Source of the DNA: Pseudomonadota bacterium
Lineage (GTDB): Bacteria; Pseudomonadota; Alphaproteobacteria; Rhizobiales; Rhizobiaceae
Direction of reading: 5' to 3'
NCBI GenBank assembly: GCA_023422735.1
Contig: JAFAGL010000038.1
Span: 1-16,911, forward strand
DNA length: 16,911 bases
The notes beneath the pieces are model-generated. The model worked only from the letters and a program-made list of their open reading frames with translations, ran no database searches and was not told the origin of the DNA. The position numbers and the translations under genes were made by a program. Below, one piece after another: positions 7,304 to 12,917 of the stretch (the first letter of the stretch is position 1; each line of letters begins with the position of its first letter).

Positions 7304-8614
7304 ATGCTCGATATTAAGTGGATACGCGATAACCCAAACGCTCTTGATGCGGCGCTCGCCTCCCGTTCAGCGGCACCGCAGGCAGAACACCTCATCATGC
7401 TTGATGAAGAGCGCCGAGCGCATTTGGGTCGTCTCCAGGAGGCCCAGGAGCGCCGCAACGCTGCATCAAAAGAAATCGGCAATGCGATGCGTGCTGGCGA
7501 TTCGGCAAGAGCGGAAGCGCTCAAGTCGGAGGTGGCTGAGATCAAGAGCTTTATCCAGGGCGGTGAAGCAGAAGAACGTCGGCTTGTTCGCGCGTTGAAC
7601 GACGCGCTTGCCATCGTTCCAAATTTACCTTTGCCGGAAGTGCCGGTCGGTAAGGATGAGAAAAGCAATGTCGAAGTGAGAAACTTCGGCAAGGAATTGA
7701 TCGAATCGCGTCGCGAAACGATGCCGGAGAAGCCGCTCGAACATTTCGAAATCGGCGAAGCGCTGGGCTTGATGGATTTCGAATCCGCAGCTCGACTGTC
7801 AGGCGCGCGTTTCAACGTGTTGAAGGGGGAGATTGCGCGTTTGGAGCGTGCGATCGGCCAGTTCATGCTGGATCTTCATACGGAGGAACATGGCTACCTG
7901 GAAGTCCAGCCGCCTTTGCTCGTGCGTGACGAAGCTTTGTTTGGCACCAACCAGCTTCCCAAATTTGAAGAAGATCTGTTTTTCACTCCGCATGGCGAAA
8001 GCCGTTTAGGGCTGATCCCGACTGCTGAAGTGCCATTGACCAATCTCGTTCGCGAACAAATTCTTTCTCAAGAGCAATTGCCGCTCCGTTTTACCGCCTT
8101 GACCCCTTGCTTCAGGTCTGAGGCGGGCTCTGCTGGGCGGGATACGCGCGGCATGTTGCGGCAACACCAGTTCAACAAGGTCGAGCTGGTTTCCATCACC
8201 GATGAGGAAAGCTCCCTTGCAGAACATGACAGGATGACCGAATGCGCGGAAACCGTGTTGAAACGGCTGGAACTGCCGTTCCGCACGGTGGTCTTGTGCA
8301 CCGGAGACATGGGTTTTGGCGCTCGGAAAACCTACGACATTGAAGTCTGGCTGCCCGGCCAGAAGGCCTATCGCGAGATTTCTTCCTGCTCGGTTTGTGG
8401 CGACTTCCAGGCGCGGCGGATGGATGCGCGCTATCGGGTCAAGGACGAGAAGGGGACCCGTTTCGTGCACACGCTCAACGGTTCAGGCACAGCCGTCGGC
8501 CGCGCATTGATCGCCGTCCTCGAAAACTACCAAAATCGAGATGGTAGCGTAACTGTTCCGCAAGCGCTTCGTCCCTACATGAGCGGTAAGGAACGGATTG
8601 GCGGCAGATCATAA
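7304..8614 (+). CDS. serS: Seryl-tRNA synthetase
   Basis: This class II aminoacyl-tRNA synthetase charges tRNA-Ser (and tRNA-Sec where present) in the cytoplasm. The chosen ATG gives 436 residues and the standard N-terminus MLDIKWIRDNP; the frame is open further upstream, but that extension crosses the tatC terminator and is not protein-like. Residues about 25-105 form the long antiparallel coiled coil that binds the tRNA variable arm. Class II motif 2 (FRSEAGSAGRDTRGMLRQHQF) starts at residue 270, and motif 3 (GSGTAVGRALIAVLENYQ) at residue 393. Length and motifs are complete, so it should be functional. It is followed 27 bases later by surE. Confidence 0.97.
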   Translation: MLDIKWIRDNPNALDAALASRSAAPQAEHLIMLDEERRAHLGRLQEAQERRNAASKEIGNAMRAGDSARAEALKSEVAEIKSFIQGGEAEERRLVRALNDALAIVPNLPLPEVPVGKDEKSNVEVRNFGKELIESRRETMPEKPLEHFEIGEALGLMDFESAARLSGARFNVLKGEIARLERAIGQFMLDLHTEEHGYLEVQPPLLVRDEALFGTNQLPKFEEDLFFTPHGESRLGLIPTAEVPLTNLVREQILSQEQLPLRFTALTPCFRSEAGSAGRDTRGMLRQHQFNKVELVSITDEESSLAEHDRMTECAETVLKRLELPFRTVVLCTGDMGFGARKTYDIEVWLPGQKAYREISSCSVCGDFQARRMDARYRVKDEKGTRFVHTLNGSGTAVGRALIAVLENYQNRDGSVTVPQALRPYMSGKERIGGRS

Positions 8615-8622
8615 TTGCCGCC
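8600..8622 (+). repeat. Hairpin across the serS stop codon
   Basis: GGCGGCA (8600-8606) pairs perfectly with TGCCGCC (8616-8622) around a 9-base loop that contains the serS TAA stop (8612-8614). There is no T tract, and the surE ribosome binding site starts 2 bases after the stem. It might tune surE translation or stabilise the serS end of the transcript; this is inference. Confidence 0.45.
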
Positions 8623-8624
8623 TG

Positions 8625-8631
8625 AAGAGGG
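8625..8631 (+). promoter_or_regulatory. Ribosome binding site deciding the surE start
   Basis: AAGAGGG lies 10 bases before the ATG at 8642, where the conserved SurE N-terminus begins. A TTG at 8615 in the same frame would add nine unconserved residues and would lie upstream of this site, so it is rejected as the start. Confidence 0.55.
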
Positions 8632-8641
8632 CTCTCCACGC

Positions 8642-9400
8642 ATGCGCATACTTTTGACCAATGACGATGGCATCCATGCCGAAGGCTTGGCCGTACTTGA
8701 ACGGATTGCTCGCCTGATAAGCGATGATGTCTGGGTGGTTGCTCCGGAAACCGATCAATCCGGCTTCTCGCATTCCTTGTCGATTTCCGAACCTTTGCGC
8801 ATGCGTCAAATCGACGATCGACACTTTGCGGTTCGAGGAACACCCACAGATTGCGTGATAATGGGTGTGCGCAACATTATGCCTGAGGCGCCCGACCTCG
8901 TCCTTTCAGGCGTGAATTCAGGCTCGAATATCGCCGATGATGTGACGTATTCGGGTACTGTCGCGGGCGCGATCGAAGGCACCTTGCTAGGCATACGGTC
9001 GATCGCGCTCAGCCAAGGCTATACTTTCGCCAATGATGGCCGTGTGGTTCCGTGGAACACGGTGGAAACCCACGCTCCGGCTTTGTTGAAGAAACTCATC
9101 GGGATCGATCTGCCTGCGGGCGTTCTGCTCAATGTGAATTTTCCCAATTGCCAGCCGGATGGTGTGAAGGGCCATCAGGTCACGCGGCAGGGCAAGCTGA
9201 TTTACGGCATCACGGTCGACGAGCGGGCAGATGGACGCGGCTTGCCTTACTACTGGCTCAGATTCGGGCGCGAAACGGGCGACGTTCCCGGCGGGACAGA
9301 TATCCACGCGCTCCACTCGGATCATATCTCGGTGTCTCCGTTAAAGCTCGATTTCACCGCTTACGAGGTCCAGGACCTTTTGCGAGATGCGTTGAAATGA
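8642..9400 (+). CDS. surE: 5'/3'-nucleotidase SurE
   Basis: SurE is a metal-dependent nucleotidase acting on nucleoside 5'- and 3'-monophosphates, linked to stress and stationary-phase survival. The 252 residues open with MRILLTNDDGIHAEGL, which carries the metal-binding Asp8-Asp9 pair. WVVAPETDQSGFSHSLS supplies the conserved serine, and SGVNSGSNIADDVTYSGTVAGA holds the conserved asparagine of the active site. The C-terminal arm is present. Its stop overlaps the pcm start by 4 bases (ATGA), as expected for a coupled surE-pcm pair. All family signatures look intact. Confidence 0.96.
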   Translation: MRILLTNDDGIHAEGLAVLERIARLISDDVWVVAPETDQSGFSHSLSISEPLRMRQIDDRHFAVRGTPTDCVIMGVRNIMPEAPDLVLSGVNSGSNIADDVTYSGTVAGAIEGTLLGIRSIALSQGYTFANDGRVVPWNTVETHAPALLKKLIGIDLPAGVLLNVNFPNCQPDGVKGHQVTRQGKLIYGITVDERADGRGLPYYWLRFGRETGDVPGGTDIHALHSDHISVSPLKLDFTAYEVQDLLRDALK

Positions 9401-10050
9401 CCCCGGAAGAAGCGGATCGTGAAGGCTTTGCGGCGTTCATGTTGCGCTTGCGCGGCAAGGCGCTGGTGAGCAAGCAGGTGTTGGCGGCCTTTGAGGCGAC
9501 GCCACGGCGCAGCTTTGTATCAAATCAGTGTTCCGAATATGCGTGGTCGGATCGCATGTTGCCGGTTGCTTGTGGAGAAGCTTTGGAGGGCGTCGATACG
9601 CAGGCTCAAGTGCTGACGGCGTTGGATATTTCGCCGGGCGCACGCGTTCTCGAGATCGGCAGTGGAACCGGATATACGGCTGCCGTAATATCGCGGCTTG
9701 CCGCGCGTGTATTGTCGCTCGAAAGATATAGGACGCTGGTAGAGGATGCCCGCAAACGTCTGGAGCCGCTCGGCATCGACAATGTTTTGTTTCGTCATGC
9801 GGACGGGAAACACGGCGTGGTTGCCGAGGGGCCGTTCGACCGTATCATTGCTTGGGCGGCCTATCCGACGTTGCCGCAATCCTTCATTGAGCAATTGTCC
9901 AGTGGCGGTGTGATGATCGCGCCGATCGGTCCAGCCGATGGCCGGCAAACTCTCGTTCGGTTGACGAAAACCGGCAGTCGTTTCGAAGAACAGGAAGTGG
10001 GAACTGTCCGCTTTCAGCCAATCGTGTCGGGAATGGCTCAGGCTCTTTAG
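9397..10050 (+). CDS. pcm: Protein-L-isoaspartate methyltransferase family, divergent
   Basis: Pcm enzymes use S-adenosylmethionine to methylate isoaspartyl residues in aged proteins and start their repair. The 217 residues contain the family N-terminus (RRSFVS), the SAM-binding motif VLEIGSGTGYTAAV (residues 84-97), and the later segment PFDRIIAWAA. The start overlaps surE by 4 bases. The odd point is the active-site loop: where typical enzymes have GQTISQP after LPxxxG, this protein has GEALEGVDTQAQ (residues 60-71). The conserved Ser/Thr and Pro of ISQP are therefore missing. Rhizobial homologues I recall share this change. The gene may encode a repair enzyme with altered chemistry or another methyltransferase on the same scaffold. 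The family call is sure; the substrate is not. Confidence 0.88.
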   Translation: MTPEEADREGFAAFMLRLRGKALVSKQVLAAFEATPRRSFVSNQCSEYAWSDRMLPVACGEALEGVDTQAQVLTALDISPGARVLEIGSGTGYTAAVISRLAARVLSLERYRTLVEDARKRLEPLGIDNVLFRHADGKHGVVAEGPFDRIIAWAAYPTLPQSFIEQLSSGGVMIAPIGPADGRQTLVRLTKTGSRFEEQEVGTVRFQPIVSGMAQAL

Positions 10051-10081
10051 CTCGAGAGAAAGCTCAGTTTCTTCAGCAATA

Positions 10082-10096
10082 TTAACCGACCGGTAA
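10082..10096 (+). promoter_or_regulatory. Possible CtrA-like site upstream of the nlpD-type gene
   Basis: TTAA-N7-GTAA (10082-10085 and 10093-10096) matches seven of eight fixed bases of the alphaproteobacterial CtrA motif TTAA-N7-TTAA. It sits 60 bases before the ATG, in the only sizeable gap (105 bases) of this gene group. A single short match can arise by chance. Confidence 0.28.
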
Positions 10097-10155
10097 CGCT
10101 AATCGCGCTTAATGACCCTCATGTCTTTTGTAACGGGTGGGTGCGGGTCGACATC

Positions 10156-11316
10156 ATGCGATTGAATGTTCTGAAGGCGAACGAGCGTCTGGTGCTTCGT
10201 GGCGCCGCCATTCTTTTGGCGGGTGTCGCTGCTGGTTGTAGCTCGGGTGTATCACGCTTCACCGGCGATATGTTCACCACGGCATCGACTTCGTCGACGC
10301 AAACAGCAAACAACCAATCCTACGGCCAGGCTCCCGCTGCTTTGCCTGCTGCGCCAAGCGGCACAGTCCAGAGAAACGCTATGGCCCCCGTCAGCACGTC
10401 TGGCGGTCAGCAAATGAATTCCAGCCTGCCGCCCGTTTCGCCAGCCGCCAGCGAAGCGCCGATGCAGGCACGCAATGGTTACGGGACACCTGCCACCAGT
10501 CAGCAGCAGCCTGTACAGGTTGCGTCGGTTCCTAGATCTGCGCCTGCTACGCCTCAGCAAGGCCAAGCCCTCAATGCAAGCGGTGCATATACCGTTTCTT
10601 CCGGCGATACGCTGTCATCCATCGCTCGCCGTTCCGGTACAACGGTTGCTGCGTTGAAGGCAGCGAATGGCCTCACGGATGGCGATATTCGTATCGGGCA
10701 AAATCTGCGCCTGCCGAACGGGTCAGCCCCCGTCGCGCAAACTCAGGTTGCTGCAGCGCCCAAGCCGTTGGCACCGCCGGCGGCTTCGGCGGCACCGGCA
10801 CCGGCCGCTCCCGCTGCTGCACCGCAGGTTGCGACTGCGAAGCCGGCTGAAACGAAAGCCGAACCGGCGGCCTATTCTCCGCCGCCACAAAGCGCGCGCG
10901 CCATTGTCGAGGGGTCCGACGCGGAAGCGCCTGGCGGGACCGGAATCGGGAAAATGCGCTGGCCTGTGCGCGGCAAGGTCATAACCTCCTATGGCAAGGG
11001 TAACGGCAAGTCGAGCGATGGTCTGGACATCGCTGTGCCGTCAGGTACGCCTGTGAAGGCTGCTGAAAACGGCGTGGTTATCTATGCGGGTGATGGCCTG
11101 AAGGAATTCGGCAACACGGTTCTCGTTCGTCATGATGACGGACTGGTGACGGTTTATGGTCACGCCAGCGAGTTGAAGGTCAAGCGCGGTCAAACCGTCA
11201 AGCGCGGGCAGGATATCGCCTTGTCCGGCATGACCGGGTCAACCGAAAGTCCCAAGCTTCATTTCGAGGTTCGTAAGAATTCCTCACCGGTCGACCCGTC
11301 GACCTTCCTGGAATAG
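10156..11316 (+). CDS. nlpD: NlpD-like lipoprotein: LysM plus degenerate LytM (M23) domain
   Basis: This is probably an outer-membrane lipoprotein that activates septal peptidoglycan amidases, as NlpD does. A signal peptide ends in VAAG-Cys28, a fair lipobox. A Gln/Ala/Pro-rich linker leads to one LysM domain (residues 144-187, YTVSSGDTLSSIARRSG), which binds peptidoglycan. A second Ala/Pro linker follows, then an M23/LytM domain (about 267-386). In active enzymes the HxGxD motif supplies a zinc ligand, but here it reads SDGLD (287-291); the HLH motif reads KLH (367-369). His336 in YGHAS remains. Two of five key residues are lost, so a non-catalytic activator is inferred. The ATG at 10156 fits the signal peptide; a GTG at 10141 is the alternative. 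Its place after surE-pcm matches nlpD in gammaproteobacteria. Confidence 0.85.
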   Translation: MRLNVLKANERLVLRGAAILLAGVAAGCSSGVSRFTGDMFTTASTSSTQTANNQSYGQAPAALPAAPSGTVQRNAMAPVSTSGGQQMNSSLPPVSPAASEAPMQARNGYGTPATSQQQPVQVASVPRSAPATPQQGQALNASGAYTVSSGDTLSSIARRSGTTVAALKAANGLTDGDIRIGQNLRLPNGSAPVAQTQVAAAPKPLAPPAASAAPAPAAPAAAPQVATAKPAETKAEPAAYSPPPQSARAIVEGSDAEAPGGTGIGKMRWPVRGKVITSYGKGNGKSSDGLDIAVPSGTPVKAAENGVVIYAGDGLKEFGNTVLVRHDDGLVTVYGHASELKVKRGQTVKRGQDIALSGMTGSTESPKLHFEVRKNSSPVDPSTFLE

Positions 11317-11368
11317 CAAGAATAACGACCCAATGAGTGGACCGTGCCTCCAGTCCGGTCCAGAGACT

Positions 11369-11398
11369 GCCCGTCGCACCATCGCGGCGGGCTTTTTC
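11369..11398 (+). terminator. Rho-independent terminator after the nlpD-type gene
   Basis: A 9-base-pair stem (11369-11377 with 11384-11392, one wobble) closes a 6-base loop and is followed by TTTTTC. It ends the plus-strand transcript between two convergent genes. The minus-strand side has no T tract, so it does not look bidirectional. Confidence 0.8.
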
Positions 11399-11458
11399 AT
11401 TTGAAAGTTTATGCTCGAAACATATACCGTTTGCGATCGATCCAGACTGCCAGAATAC

Positions 11459-12343
11459 TCAAGAAGCCTTGGTCTGGCGGACGAGCGATGTTTTGAGGCG
11501 GCCAGCCAGATCCTGAACGAACTGCCACGCAACACGCCCGGAACGGCTCCCTCTTGTCGTGGCCCATTCCAATGCCTGCGCATGCAAGTCATCTGCCGGA
11601 ATGGTGAGACCGAAATGATCCACATACCCATCAACCATGGCCAGGTAATCGTCTTGGCTGCATTTGTGAAAGCCGAGCCACAGGCCGAAGCGATCGGAAA
11701 GCGAAACCTTTTCTTCCACTGCCTCGCCGGGATTGATCGCCGTTGATCTCTCATTGTCGATCATATCCCGCGGCAGGAGATGCCGACGGTTGGATGTCGC
11801 GTAGAAGATGACGTTGTCCGGCCGCCCCTCCACACCGCCTTCGAGGGCGGCTTTCAGGGATTTGTAGGATGTATCGTCGTGATCGAATGACAGGTCGTCG
11901 CAAAACAGAATGAACCGCTTGTCCGAATCCTTCAGCAAGGTGAGAAGCTTGGGCAGGGTGTCGATATCCTCGCGATGGATCTCGATGAGCTTCAGGTCAT
12001 GATCTGACGCATGATTGATCGTCGCGTGAGCGGCCTTCACAAGGGATGATTTCCCCATTCCCCTTGCCCCCCAAAGGAGCACGTTGTTGGCGGGCAGACC
12101 TCGGGAAAAACGCTCGGTATTGTCCACGAGAATGTCGCGAACGCGGTCAACGCCCTTGATCAATCCAAGCTCGACACGATTGACGCGACGAACCGGTTCG
12201 AGGCAACTTTTCTCCGCCGACCATACAAAACAGTCTGATTCTTCAAAGGTGGGGGTAATAGCAGCCGGAGGCCCAAGACGCTCAATTGCGGCAATCAACC
12301 GATCGAGTTTCTCATTCAGGGCCATGAAGTCCTTGGCGCTCAT
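11459..12343 (-). CDS. DUF815-type AAA+ ATPase
   Basis: This is a cytoplasmic P-loop ATPase of the DUF815 family, whose cellular job is not established. The 294 residues begin with a short helical segment. The Walker A motif WGARGMGKSS is at residues 91-100, Walker B FILFCDD at 144-150, and a sensor-like segment FYATSNRRHL at about 180-189. The distal segment DRFGLWLGFHKCSQDDYL is also typical of the family as I know it. It is the only internal minus-strand gene here, convergent with the nlpD-type gene and divergent from yajC. The start is well supported by a GGGAGGT ribosome binding site. Nothing in its surroundings fixes a function. Confidence 0.88.
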   Translation of the reverse strand: MSAKDFMALNEKLDRLIAAIERLGPPAAITPTFEESDCFVWSAEKSCLEPVRRVNRVELGLIKGVDRVRDILVDNTERFSRGLPANNVLLWGARGMGKSSLVKAAHATINHASDHDLKLIEIHREDIDTLPKLLTLLKDSDKRFILFCDDLSFDHDDTSYKSLKAALEGGVEGRPDNVIFYATSNRRHLLPRDMIDNERSTAINPGEAVEEKVSLSDRFGLWLGFHKCSQDDYLAMVDGYVDHFGLTIPADDLHAQALEWATTRGSRSGRVAWQFVQDLAGRLKTSLVRQTKAS

Positions 12344-12347
12344 CTAC

Positions 12348-12354
12348 ACCTCCC
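12348..12354 (-). promoter_or_regulatory. Strong ribosome binding site for the DUF815 gene
   Basis: On the minus strand GGGAGGT ends 4 bases before the ATG (12343-12341), close to the ideal Shine-Dalgarno sequence. It is the best ribosome binding site in the window and fixes this start. Confidence 0.65.
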
Positions 12355-12416
12355 AAATCGGCACGAATTTGACTGCAGTCGCCTCTAACATGGCGTATAG
12401 GCTGCGGAAAGCTTCC

Positions 12417-12432
12417 CCAGCATCGATGCTGG
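12417..12432. repeat. Perfect 16-base palindrome between DUF815 and yajC
   Basis: CCAGCATCGATGCTGG is its own reverse complement over all 16 bases, with no loop. It lies in the 179-base divergent gap, 3 bases before the candidate yajC -35 box and 73 bases from the DUF815 start. The lack of a loop suits a dimeric DNA-binding protein better than an RNA hairpin. A shorter 10-base palindrome, GACTGCAGTC, lies at 12371-12380. Confidence 0.5.
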
Positions 12433-12435
12433 CGG

Positions 12436-12463
12436 TTGCTTATGCGTGACGGGCGATTATAGT
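12436..12463 (+). promoter_or_regulatory. Candidate promoter for yajC-secDF
   Basis: TTGCTT (12436-12441), a 16-base spacer, and TATAGT (12458-12463) make the best promoter-like pair in the divergent gap. Transcription would start near 12470, about 50 bases before the yajC ATG. Confidence 0.4.
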
Positions 12464-12510
12464 CCGCCCACTTTCGGGAGGCCGCGAGCTTCCCCGCTAT
12501 TGTTTTGTCT

Positions 12511-12517
12511 GGAGAAA
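12511..12517 (+). promoter_or_regulatory. Ribosome binding site deciding the yajC start
   Basis: GGAGAAA lies 5 bases before the ATG at 12523. An in-frame TTG at 12505 would place this site inside the coding region, so the ATG is preferred. Confidence 0.55.
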
Positions 12518-12522
12518 CCGTC

Positions 12523-12864
12523 ATGTTCGTCACACCGGCTTATGCCCAATCCGCAACCGGCGGGGCGCCCGAAATCCTGATGAGCGTTTTGCCGTTCATC
12601 CTGATTTTCGTCATCATGTATTTCCTGATCATCCGTCCGCAGCGCGCCCAGATGAAAAAGCGCACCGAGATGCTGGCCAACGTTCGCCGCGGCGATACGG
12701 TCGTGACGGGCGGCGGTCTTGTGGGCAAGGTGAGCAAGGTCATCGACGACAATGAGATGGAAATCGATCTTGGCGGCGGTCTGAAAGTCACGGCGTTGCG
12801 CTCGACAATTTCCGATGTGCGGGTAAAGGGCGAGCCGATCGCCAACCAGAACGCCAAGAAATAA
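12523..12864 (+). CDS. yajC: Preprotein translocase accessory subunit YajC
   Basis: YajC is a small inner-membrane protein that associates with SecDF and the Sec translocon. The 113 residues have a short N-terminus (MFVTPAYAQS), one membrane helix at about 22-40 (SVLPFILIFVIMYFLII), and the family signature RPQRAQMKKRTEML just after it. The cytoplasmic domain carries RRGDTVVTGGGLVGKV. Its partner secDF follows after 53 bases that contain a GC-rich hairpin. Confidence 0.95.
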   Translation: MFVTPAYAQSATGGAPEILMSVLPFILIFVIMYFLIIRPQRAQMKKRTEMLANVRRGDTVVTGGGLVGKVSKVIDDNEMEIDLGGGLKVTALRSTISDVRVKGEPIANQNAKK

Positions 12865-12872
12865 CCGTATTC

Positions 12873-12891
12873 GCGGCGGCATGCCCGCCGC
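12873..12891 (+). repeat. GC-rich hairpin between yajC and secDF
   Basis: GCGGCGG (12873-12879) pairs perfectly with CCGCCGC (12885-12891) around a 5-base loop. No T run follows, so it is not a typical terminator. It starts 9 bases after the yajC stop and ends 17 bases before the secDF ribosome binding site. It could protect the yajC message end or make the two genes unequal in expression. Confidence 0.5.
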
Positions 12892-12917
12892 AACCATCCC
12901 GCGCCGGTAGAGGCAAC

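Noticed and set aside
9052..9396. An N-terminal extension of pcm by 115 codons
   Set aside because: The extension reads through surE in another frame. The ATG at 9397 gives the normal length and overlaps the surE stop as ATGA.
10588..10930. A possible second LysM domain in the NlpD-like protein
   Set aside because: After residue 187 the sequence is an Ala/Pro linker with no further YxVxxGDTL-like segment.
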